Below are positions 1-4,939 of a DNA stretch of 5,400 nucleotides, one piece after another. A program made the position numbers and the translations under genes. Where the stretch lies: contig CABQNA010000114.1 of the NCBI GenBank assembly GCA_902465425.1, positions 1 through 5,400 of the forward strand. The letters are read 5' to 3'. The stretch is from an uncultured Collinsella sp. Lineage in GTDB: Bacteria > Actinomycetota > Coriobacteriia > Coriobacteriales > Coriobacteriaceae. Below the pieces are notes generated by a model. It worked only from the letters and a program-made list of their open reading frames with translations. It searched no databases and was not told the DNA's origin. How positions within the stretch are numbered: the first letter of the stretch is position 1; every line of letters begins with the position of its first letter.

Positions 1-433
1 AGAACTTGGGGAAGGTCACGCCCAACGCGCCAAAGACAAAGGTGATGGCGGCCGTGGCGATAAAGGCAGTGTTGATGGTGGGCAGGTCGTAGTTGGCAAG
101 GCCAAACGACGCGGTCAGGCCAAAGGTACTCGCAAAGATTACATAGCCCACAAGGGACAGGCCCACGGACTGCTTGCTGGCGGCGGCCGACATCATGACC
201 ATGCCGACGATGGTCAAAATAAACGAGCCAAAGACCAGCGGCAAGGCGGCGCCGCTCATCATCATGCGCGCAAACGACATGGTGCTCGTAAAGTAGGCGC
301 CGGCGCCCATGGCGCAAAAGCCCAAGAAGATCAGGGCAGACATGGCGAGATTGTACGCGCGCGGCGACATCTCCTTGGCGCGGCTTGCGCCGCTCTCGAC
401 GGGGCCGTTCTGATAGCCCTGGATATCGTTCAT
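1..433 (-). CDS. Bax inhibitor-1 (BI-1/YccA-like) family membrane protein, 5' part
   Basis: The gene runs off the left edge, so only the first 144 codons are visible and there is no stop. The protein starts MNDIQGYQNG, has a short polar N-terminus of about 25 residues, and then at least four hydrophobic segments (roughly residues 29-50, 60-83, 90-108 and 119-138). The last two, containing FGLTAS and NTAFIATAAITF, resemble the middle of BI-1/YccA proteins, where a 'GLTLS' turn is followed by a helix with 'FLATAA'. BI-1 family members are inner-membrane proteins of seven or so helices; eukaryotic and some bacterial ones act as pH-dependent calcium leak channels, but the role in this group of bacteria is not established. 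The ATG at 433 is supported by an AAAGGA ribosome binding site eight bases upstream, like that of the DUF47 gene in this window. Family assignment is by pattern recall and the missing C-terminal half limits certainty; another small multi-pass transporter family is possible. Confidence 0.7.
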   Translation of the reverse strand, partial: MNDIQGYQNGPVESGASRAKEMSPRAYNLAMSALIFLGFCAMGAGAYFTSTMSFARMMMSGAALPLVFGSFILTIVGMVMMSAAASKQSVGLSLVGYVIFASTFGLTASFGLANYDLPTINTAFIATAAITFVFGALGVTFPKF

Positions 434-493
434 AGGTTCGTCCTTTCAAAAAGCGCCACAAATAACGGCGCAGTAGCTGACAAGATTCCTGCC

Positions 494-499
494 ATTGTA
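494..499 (-). promoter_or_regulatory. Candidate -10 box for the BI-1 family gene
   Basis: Read on the minus strand this is TACAAT, one mismatch from TATAAT, placed 60 bases before the ATG at 433. It lies just past the end of the upstream small gene. No good -35 hexamer stands 16-18 bases upstream (the sequence there reads about GGTAAG), so this is a tentative call. Confidence 0.35.
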
Positions 500-517
500 C
501 CCGAACGCCGTGCGTCC

Positions 518-848
518 TTACCTACGGCGCTCGCCCTCAAGCGTACGATCAAACGCCCAGACCCACCAACGCATCACGTGGGCCTGCGAGCCGTCCGGCC
601 GTCCGCACGCCTGGTCCTCCAGATACAACTCGGTCGCCAAAACGCACCTTATAGGTCGCCGTACGGATGCCGTGAACCGTCAGGCCAAACCCGGTGGTCG
701 AGATAATTTCGTCGATTGTAAAACAACGGCCGTCGACCCAGCAGACGGTAACCGGCACGACTTGTCCGCCCGCAAGGATGCGGGCCACGACGTCCACATA
801 CTGCTTGTGCACGCGCCGAGTTTTGCCATCTGTCTGTCGATATTCCAT
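518..848 (-). pseudogene. Small hypothetical protein gene with probable frameshift; SOS-type promoter
   Basis: The ATG at 848 opens a frame with protein-like sequence: a basic N-terminus, then a beta-rich stretch with CWVDGRCFTIDEI (residues 36-48) and TYKVRFGDR (65-73). After residue 73 the frame becomes low-complexity Gly/Val/Arg text and stops at 549. In the next frame, from about 631, the sequence reads ELYLEDQACGRPDG and later MRWWVWAFDRTLEGERRR, ending at a TAA at 518-520. This looks like the natural C-terminus, so a single-base deletion or a two-base insertion near 630 would restore one protein of about 110 residues. I do not recognise the family firmly. The 'W-x-GR-x-F-x-I-DE' pattern and the SOS-like promoter recall the small DUF6504-type proteins encoded near Y-family polymerases in Actinomycetota, but that is an inference. 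The GTG at 956 would give a longer product but lies upstream of the promoter. A G-rich stretch just before the ATG at 848 is a poor ribosome binding site. Confidence 0.5.
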
Positions 849-859
849 GCCCCCATTAT

Positions 860-873
860 CGAACGCATGTTTG
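860..873. promoter_or_regulatory. Putative LexA operator (SOS box)
   Basis: The palindrome CGAACGCATGTTTG matches the Gram-positive LexA operator pattern CGAAC-N4-GTTYG in both half-sites. It sits directly downstream of a TACAAT -10 element on the minus strand, covering the expected transcription start. This is a typical repressing position for the small leftward gene that begins at 848. A weaker half-site (CGAAC at 916-920) lies further upstream and lacks a good partner. Confidence 0.55.
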
Positions 874-876
874 TAT

Positions 877-882
877 ATTGTA
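877..882 (-). promoter_or_regulatory. Candidate -10 box for the small leftward gene
   Basis: The minus strand reads TACAAT here, inside the A/T-rich context TTTACAATATAC, 29 bases before the ATG at 848. It abuts the putative LexA operator. The -35 region is not convincing. Confidence 0.45.
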
Positions 883-1034
883 AAGCGAACAGACTGTGGT
901 TTTGGAGTGTCGGAGCGAACGCGCGTGTCCGCATGGCGTGATAGCAAAAAGAACACCCACGGTCAACAGGGCTAATATTCAATTTTAGTGCCAAAAAATT
1001 ACTTCTCCCATCAGAACTCGGCAAAGAAACCCGC

Positions 1035-1066
1035 AGGAGGTGATACGATTTATCATGTTTTTGTAA
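1035..1066 (+). promoter_or_regulatory. Strong Shine-Dalgarno with three-codon mini-ORF upstream of the phosphate permease
   Basis: AGGAGGTGAT at 1035-1044 is a ten-base match to the 16S rRNA anti-Shine-Dalgarno sequence. The next ATG, at 1055, opens Met-Phe-Leu-stop (TAA at 1064-1066), in the same frame as the permease that starts at 1097. The GGAGG core is 14 bases from this ATG, longer than the optimum. The permease itself has only a weak GAGAAAG site, so the strong site may load ribosomes for a leader peptide or re-initiation. It could equally be a chance match, or the relic of a longer N-terminus cut by the TAA. Confidence 0.35.
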
Positions 1067-1096
1067 CGTGTCTGCAAACTTCGAGAAAGCCCATAT

Positions 1097-2146
1097 ATGG
1101 ACGTAACGTTCTCAACCTTCCTCGGCCAAATCGTGTCGAACCCAGTCCTTGCCGTCACCGTGATCCTCGCGTTGGGCGCCATCTTCGTCAATGGATGGAC
1201 CGACGCGCCCAACGCCATCGCGACCTGCGTCACTACGCGTTGCATGCCCGCCCGCGCCGCCATTCTCATGAGCGCCGCATTCAACTTCCTCGGCGTGCTC
1301 ATCATGACGCACTTTAATGCGAGCGTCGCCAACACCATCTCACATATCGTCGACTTTGGCGGAAACAGCACCATGGCGCTCGCCTGCCTGTGCGCGGCCC
1401 TGTTCTCCATCGTCGTCTACGGCGCCACAGCGTCGCGTTTTGGCATCCCCACCTCGCAAAGCCACAGCCTTATCGCCGGCCTGACCGGTGCCGCTATCGC
1501 CCTCGGCGGCGCGAGCAGCGTCAACGTCCACGAGTGGATGAAGGTCATCTACGGCTTGGCGCTCTCCATCGGCCTGGGCTTTGTCATGGGCTGGGTCCTG
1601 TGCAAACTCGTCTCGATTCTTTTCGCCGCCGCCAACAGGCGACGTGCCAATGTCTTCTTTAAATACGCTCAGATCGCGAGCGCTGCGGCCATGAGCTTTA
1701 TGCACGGCGCGCAGGATGGACAGAAGTTCATCGGCGTGCTCTTTTTAGGCGTGGCCTTCGCAAACGGCCAGACCAGCGTCGGCGATGCCGGCATCCCCAT
1801 CTGGATTATGCTGCTGTGCTCGGCCACCATGGGTATCGGCACCAGCGTCGGCGGCGAGCGCATCATAAAGTCCGTCGGCCAGAGCATGGTTAAGCTCGAG
1901 AAGTATCAGGGCTTCTCCGCCGACCTCGCGGGCGCCGCGAACCTGCTGCTTGCCACCCTTACCGGCATCCCCGTGTCCTCCACACACATCAAGACCTGCG
2001 CCATCATGGGCGTCGGTGCCGTCAAGCGCCTCTCGGCCATCAACTTCGGCGTCGTTAAGGACATGATGTTCACCTGGTTCTTCACCTTCCCCGCCTGCGG
2101 ACTCATCAGCTTTGTCATGGCCAAGCTGTTCATGATGTTCCTCTAG
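1097..2146 (+). CDS. PiT-family inorganic phosphate permease
   Basis: This 349-residue integral membrane protein belongs to the PiT family, which takes up metal-phosphate complexes or phosphate driven by an ion gradient. Two inverted halves are visible. The first has NGWTDAPNAIAT at residues 32-43 and IPTSQSH at 117-123. The second has MHGAQDGQK at 202-210 and IPVSSTH at 291-297. These repeated motifs with Asp36, Asp207 and the two PxS-x-x-H loops are hallmarks of the family's substrate site. Hydrophobic helices fill most of the rest. The length fits the short form common in Gram-positive bacteria and archaea, shorter than Escherichia coli PitA. The ATG at 1097 is the first start after an in-frame TAA at 1064 and has a weak GAGAAAG site seven bases upstream. 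The next gene encodes the DUF47 partner usual for these transporters, which favours phosphate over sulfate, although sulfate permeases of the same fold exist. No clear Pho box was seen. Confidence 0.9.
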   Translation: MDVTFSTFLGQIVSNPVLAVTVILALGAIFVNGWTDAPNAIATCVTTRCMPARAAILMSAAFNFLGVLIMTHFNASVANTISHIVDFGGNSTMALACLCAALFSIVVYGATASRFGIPTSQSHSLIAGLTGAAIALGGASSVNVHEWMKVIYGLALSIGLGFVMGWVLCKLVSILFAAANRRRANVFFKYAQIASAAAMSFMHGAQDGQKFIGVLFLGVAFANGQTSVGDAGIPIWIMLLCSATMGIGTSVGGERIIKSVGQSMVKLEKYQGFSADLAGAANLLLATLTGIPVSSTHIKTCAIMGVGAVKRLSAINFGVVKDMMFTWFFTFPACGLISFVMAKLFMMFL

Positions 2147-2213
2147 TCAAACCGAACGTCCATCTGGACCGCAACACTTCGCCCACCCGTCTTCGCCTCG
2201 AAAGGACCCACCC

Positions 2214-2837
2214 ATGGCTAAGAAACCCGATTCGTTCTACTTTGACAACTACGTCGCCTGCGCCGACCTCGCCGTCCGGGCCGCCGAGCTGCTTACCCAG
2301 ATTTTTGAGAACTTCGATCCCGCGCAGATTCACGACATGCTCAATAAGATGCATGCGATTGAGCATGCGGCAGACAAGAAGCACCACGAGCTCGAAGACG
2401 CCCTGCTCACCGCCTTTATCACCCCGCTCGAGCGCGAGGATCTGGATCTGATGAGCTGCGCGCTCGACACCGTGCTCGACCGTATTGAAGGCGTCGTGCA
2501 GCGCGTCTACTTCACCAACATTCAGAGCATCCATCCCGACGCCATCGTCATCGCCCACAAGGTGACTGACGCCTGCCGCGCCATGAAAGACCTGATGGTC
2601 GAGCTTCCCAACTACCGCAAGTCCAAAACGCTGCGCGAGCTGGTCATCCAGATCAACACCATCGAGTCCGAGGCCGACGAGCTCTACATCAACGCTATGC
2701 GCAACCTGCACGTCAACGGCAAGGACCCGCTCGAGGTCATCGCCTGGCGTGACGTCTACGCATTCCTGGAGTACTGCGCCGACTGCTGCGAGAATGTGGC
2801 CGATGTCGTGGATTCGATTGTCATGAAGAACAGTTAA
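2214..2837 (+). CDS. DUF47 / PhoU-like Pit accessory protein
   Basis: A 207-residue soluble, mostly helical protein of the DUF47 family (PhoU-domain-like), usually encoded next to PiT permeases and thought to regulate phosphate uptake. Two similar halves are visible. The first has the metal-type E-x-x-x-D pattern EHAAD at residues 50-54 and FITPLEREDLDL at 68-79, a diagnostic stretch. The second has ESEAD at 151-155, then DPLEVIAWRDVYAFLE and CENVADVVDSIV near the C-terminus. It starts 67 bases after the permease stop, with an AAAGGA ribosome binding site at 2201-2206, so the two are probably cotranscribed. In many bacteria the DUF47 gene comes first; here it is second. The stop codon (2835-2837) lies inside the first copy of the downstream tandem repeat. 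Length and motifs look intact. The exact regulatory mechanism is not known from sequence. Confidence 0.9.
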   Translation: MAKKPDSFYFDNYVACADLAVRAAELLTQIFENFDPAQIHDMLNKMHAIEHAADKKHHELEDALLTAFITPLEREDLDLMSCALDTVLDRIEGVVQRVYFTNIQSIHPDAIVIAHKVTDACRAMKDLMVELPNYRKSKTLRELVIQINTIESEADELYINAMRNLHVNGKDPLEVIAWRDVYAFLEYCADCCENVADVVDSIVMKNS

Positions 2838-2920
2838 TTGGGGGTACGTATCCCACCGGTCGCGGGCCCGACCACTAATACCTTTTTCACTCCGGCTGCA
2901 AGCAGAGTCGTTCAAAAGCG
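2833..2920 (+). repeat. Tandem repeat unit A (88 bp), hairpin-forming
   Basis: First of two adjacent 88-bp units that align without a net gap. Shared blocks are GTTAATT at the start, GGTACG, TCCCACCGG, and the long block CACTCCGGCTGC-x-x-GCAGAGTCGTTC. The stem regions differ between units. In this unit ACCACTAAT (2871-2879) pairs exactly with ATTAGTGGT (2925-2933), which is already inside unit B. A further interrupted helix (ACC...TTTT with AAAA...GGT) closes on the conserved loop. The unit overlaps the stop codon of the DUF47 gene. Confidence 0.8.
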
Positions 2921-3008
2921 GTTAATTAGTGGTACGCGTCCCACCGGCGAAGGCCCGGCACCTATTTGCTTTCTCACTCCGGCTGCGTGGCAGAGTCGTT
3001 CGAAAGTA
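2921..3008 (+). repeat. Tandem repeat unit B (88 bp)
   Basis: Second direct copy, beginning GTTAATTAGTGGTACG. It matches unit A strongly at its ends and in the loop block, but its stem-forming part is different (GGCGAAGGCCCG and CACCTATTT in place of GTCGCGGGCCCG and CACTAATAC). Its right-hand pairing partner lies beyond the unit, up to 3041. Confidence 0.8.
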
Positions 3009-3041
3009 AATAGGTGTCGGGCCTTCGCCTTACGTATCACC
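2929..3041 (+). repeat. Long near-perfect inverted repeat (hairpin) built on unit B
   Basis: Bases 2946-2973 pair with 3002-3029 over 28 positions. The only irregularities are G2958-T3017 and G2968-T3007, which are G·U pairs in plus-strand RNA. An outer helix joins 2929-2936 with 3033-3040, again with one G·U pair, separated from the inner helix by an asymmetric internal loop. The 28-base apical loop (2974-3001) is the block conserved in unit A. No T-run follows, so it is not a standard intrinsic terminator, although it could protect the 3' end of the phosphate operon message. Confidence 0.8.
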
Positions 3042-3202
3042 ATTGGGAACCTGGGCTAATAGGCGGAATGCATGGTGGCTTTGGTTGAAAGCGTCTTTGG
3101 CATCAGTCATGACTTTGGGCAGCGCTGAGCGTTTGGCTGAATGTTGCTCTGGGTACCCTTTGGTTGTCTTTTATTTCGTTATTAAATTGTTGGAGGGCTT
3201 GT
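3042..3202 (+). other. G/T-rich intergenic stretch before the nitroreductase gene
   Basis: Together with the repeats this completes a gene-free stretch of about 365 bases. The plus strand is rich in G and T, unlike the G+C-rich coding DNA around it. It holds the palindrome GGGTACCC at 3151-3158 and an A/T-rich patch (about 3165-3190) that may contain the nitroreductase promoter, but no clear -35/-10 pair. The GGAGGG at 3192-3197 is the ribosome binding site of the next gene. Confidence 0.5.
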
Positions 3203-3733
3203 ATGTCTTATTTGGATTTGGCTCGGTCTCGGTATTCTTGTCGCGAGTTTGAGAATCGTCCTGTGAAGCAGTCGGTGGTGGATGCCATTGTTGAGGCTGG
3301 GCGTATTGCTCCTTCTGCTTGTAATAATCATCCTTCTCGTGTGATGGTGTTGGATACGCCTGAGCTTCTGGAGAAGGCTGCTGCTTGTCAGCCTCGGTTT
3401 GCTCGTGATGGGTCTATCTTTGGGGCTCCGCTTGTCTTCCTTATTTGCAGCGTTACCGATGACGCTTGGGTGCGCCCGTATGATCAGATGAATTCCAGCG
3501 AAATCGATACGTCCATCGTGTGTGATCAGATGATGATGGAGGCCACCGAGCAGGGTCTGGGAACGTGCTGGGTATGCCATTTTAAGCCTGAGGTGGCACA
3601 GGAGCGGTTCAACCTGCCCGAGGGCGTCTATCCCTATCACATGCTCGTCTGCGGCTATCCCGCCGATCACATTGCCGATCCCGAGCATCGCGAGGCCCGT
3701 ACCATTCCCCTCTCCGACTTCCTCCTCAAGTAG
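3203..3733 (+). CDS. Nitroreductase-family FMN-dependent oxidoreductase
   Basis: A 176-residue soluble protein of the nitroreductase fold, which binds FMN and uses NAD(P)H to reduce nitro compounds, quinones or other substrates; the true substrate cannot be read from sequence. Visible family features are the N-terminal FMN-phosphate motif ARSRYSCREF (residues 7-16), IAPSACNNHPSR (35-46) at the flavin, and GLGTCWVCHFKP (118-129), followed by a C-terminal YPYHMLVCGYPAD segment. The ATG at 3203 has a good GGAGGG site five bases upstream; an in-frame start at 3164 would add 13 residues but lacks such a site and breaks the usual N-terminus. Codon use is odd: about 46 of the first 80 codons end in T and only about 5 in C, whereas about 40 of the last 96 end in C, like the neighbours. 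The gene stands alone and ends at its own terminator, 48 bases downstream. Confidence 0.88.
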   Translation: MSYLDLARSRYSCREFENRPVKQSVVDAIVEAGRIAPSACNNHPSRVMVLDTPELLEKAAACQPRFARDGSIFGAPLVFLICSVTDDAWVRPYDQMNSSEIDTSIVCDQMMMEATEQGLGTCWVCHFKPEVAQERFNLPEGVYPYHMLVCGYPADHIADPEHREARTIPLSDFLLK

Positions 3734-3781
3734 ATTTTTGGGACATGCCCTAAAACCTACCTTTTACCGCTCACCCGTTCG

Positions 3782-3819
3782 CCGAGTTCTGCGCCGCCAT
3801 GTGCAGGGCTCGGTTTTTT
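3782..3819 (+). terminator. Rho-independent terminator of the nitroreductase gene
   Basis: CCGAGTTCTGC (3782-3792) pairs with GCAGGGCTCGG (3803-3813) over 11 positions with two G·U wobbles, around a ten-base loop. Six T residues follow at 3814-3819. Part of the right arm (TGTGCAGGG, 3800-3808) can alternatively pair with CCCTGCACA at 3831-3839. Confidence 0.8.
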
Positions 3820-3844
3820 ATGTTGCGCGCCCCTGCACAGTCAT

Positions 3845-3874
3845 AAAAAAGGACCCGCAAGCTGCGGGTCCTTT
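3845..3874 (-). terminator. Rho-independent terminator of the division operon
   Basis: A perfect 12-bp stem (3848-3859 with 3863-3874) encloses a three-base loop. Read on the minus strand it ends in a run of six T (3845-3850). It lies 26 bases after the divIVA stop. It may also work weakly on the plus strand, since CCTTTCT follows there. Confidence 0.85.
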
Positions 3875-3900
3875 CTAGGCACTAAATTGTAGGCCGAATG

Positions 3901-4575
3901 TTAGTCCAGGTCGTCGGCAGCGAAGTTGTCGATCGGGGCGAAGGGATCGGCCACGGGGACAACCGGGTCAGCGACGGGCAGCGGCTCGGCGGGAACAGTC
4001 ACCGCAGGAGAAGCGGCAGAACCGACCGGCGTGGAGGCCATGAGATCGGCCGGGAAGGAGTTCTGGGCATCGTCCATGAAGTGCTGGATGAGCTTGAGAT
4101 ACTCGGCCTTGAACTCCTCACGGGAAGCCTTGAGACGATCGATCTCCTCGAGCTCGGCCTGCTTCTCAGTCAGAGCCTGGCGGATAACCTCGCGGGCCTT
4201 GGCGTCAGCCTCGTTGCGGATGCGCTCAGCGTTCTCATTGGCATCGTTGACGATGGTCTCAGCGGTCTGCTGGGCAGCGATCAGGGCAGCGGAAATCTGG
4301 CGCTCCTGAGCGGAGAAGTCAGGGGCGGGAGCAGCCACGGGGGCGGCAGGAACGGCCTGGTCGGCGGTATCCTGAGCCTGGGCAAGCTGAGCCTGTGCAT
4401 CGGCAAGCTGCTGCTCGGTAGCAGTCAGACGACCCTTAAGGTCAACGATCTTAGCGAGCATAGCGTCAACCTCGGAAGACAGCGTCTCCAAGAAGACGTC
4501 AACCTCGGCAGGATCGTAGCCACGCTTGGCCTCAGAGAAAGTCTGAGCCTGGATGTCTGCAGGGGTAATAGCCAT
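3901..4575 (-). CDS. divIVA: DivIVA-family cell division / polarity protein
   Basis: A 224-residue DivIVA-domain protein. The N-terminal domain reads ITPADIQAQTF then AKRGYDPAEVDVFLETL (residues 16-32), matching the membrane-binding DivIVA signature. A short coiled coil follows (about 33-70, heptad-like, Gln/Ala-rich), then a Pro/Ala linker (about 74-86), a second long coiled coil (about 87-170, with EEIDRLKASREEFKAEYLKLI), and an acidic, Pro/Val-rich tail with two PVADP repeats. These proteins sense curved membrane at the septum and poles and recruit division or growth factors. The position of the membrane-inserted Phe17 of Bacillus subtilis holds Lys17, as in the KRGY motif of actinobacterial Wag31, but the PPIG insertion typical of Wag31 is absent. 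The ATG at 4575 has a strong AAAAGGAG site. It is the last gene of sepF-yggT-divIVA, 61 bases after yggT. A 243-codon frame on the opposite strand is a shadow. Confidence 0.92.
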   Translation of the reverse strand: MAITPADIQAQTFSEAKRGYDPAEVDVFLETLSSEVDAMLAKIVDLKGRLTATEQQLADAQAQLAQAQDTADQAVPAAPVAAPAPDFSAQERQISAALIAAQQTAETIVNDANENAERIRNEADAKAREVIRQALTEKQAELEEIDRLKASREEFKAEYLKLIQHFMDDAQNSFPADLMASTPVGSAASPAVTVPAEPLPVADPVVPVADPFAPIDNFAADDLD

Positions 4576-4636
4576 AACAAGTCTCCTTTTTCATCGCCTC
4601 GGCGCTACACGCCCGACGTAAGTTACTAAGTCAGTT

Positions 4637-4918
4637 CTACACGAGTATACCTATAAGAAGCTGCAGAACCAGCCTCTGCACCAACTGCAACGCAATAATC
4701 GCAACGACCGGCGAAAAATCGATACCGCCCATCGGCGGGATGAAACGACGGAACAGGTTAAGCCACGGACCGCACACGCTATCAAGCACCGCGGCAATAT
4801 CCTGAAGCAAACCACCCTGCTTCATGGGAATCCACGTCATAAAGCAGTAGACGATAATGAGCGTGGAATAAAAGTTGAACAGCGTGTTGACCAGCTGGAC
4901 GATAGTGTAGATGTTGAT
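4637..4918 (-). CDS. yggT: YggT-family membrane protein with apparent non-standard start
   Basis: A small YggT-family protein of about 93 residues with two hydrophobic segments: one near the N-terminus (VNTLFNFYSTLIIVYCFMTW) and one at the C-terminus (VVAIIALQLVQRLVLQLLI). Between them is the family-type loop with PWLNLFRRFIPPMGGIDFSP. YggT proteins are common in the division cluster; a role in envelope or osmotic homeostasis has been suggested, but the molecular function is unclear. The only ATG in frame is at 4840, which would delete the first membrane segment. Between the upstream in-frame TAA (4940-4942) and that ATG there is no ATG, GTG or TTG. I chose ATC at 4918 because GAGGAG (4925-4930) lies six bases before it; ATT at 4924 and a later CTG are alternatives. 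Family confidence is high, start confidence low. Confidence 0.82.
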   Translation of the reverse strand: MNIYTIVQLVNTLFNFYSTLIIVYCFMTWIPMKQGGLLQDIAAVLDSVCGPWLNLFRRFIPPMGGIDFSPVVAIIALQLVQRLVLQLLIGILV

Positions 4919-4924
4919 GGGAAT

Positions 4925-4930
4925 CTCCTC
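4925..4930 (-). promoter_or_regulatory. Ribosome binding site that suggests the yggT start
   Basis: The minus strand reads GAGGAG, inside the 21-base gap between sepF and yggT. It directly touches ATT at 4924 and stands six bases from ATC at 4918, an ideal spacing for the latter. No standard start codon lies in range. Confidence 0.55.
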
Positions 4931-4939
4931 GTCTTGTCT

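Noticed and set aside
916..930. Second LexA-like site (CGAAC-GCGC-GTGTC)
   Set aside because: Only one half-site matches, and such half-sites are common by chance.
549..956. The 135-residue version of the small leftward protein starting at GTG 956
   Set aside because: Its start lies upstream of the TACAAT box and the LexA-like site, and its C-terminal tail is low-complexity text from the wrong side of the frameshift.
973..978. TAATAT as the -10 box of the phosphate permease promoter
   Set aside because: No acceptable -35 sequence stands at the right distance, and a TACGAT at 1044-1049 is an equally weak rival, so no promoter was called.
2130..2915. A 261-codon minus-strand frame opposite the DUF47 gene
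   Set aside because: The plus-strand protein matches DUF47 along its whole length; the antisense text has no recognisable motif or ribosome site.
2929..3041. The long hairpin as an intrinsic terminator of the phosphate operon
   Set aside because: No T-run follows the helix on either strand, and it is much longer than normal terminators.
3043..3252. A 69-codon plus-strand frame overlapping the start of the nitroreductase gene
   Set aside because: It has no ribosome site, no family resemblance, and its hydrophobic look comes from the G/T-rich base composition.
3898..4629. A 243-codon open frame on the plus strand opposite divIVA
   Set aside because: It is Leu/Gly/Ser-rich with no domain pattern, exactly antisense to a clear DivIVA protein, and is explained by that gene's codon use.
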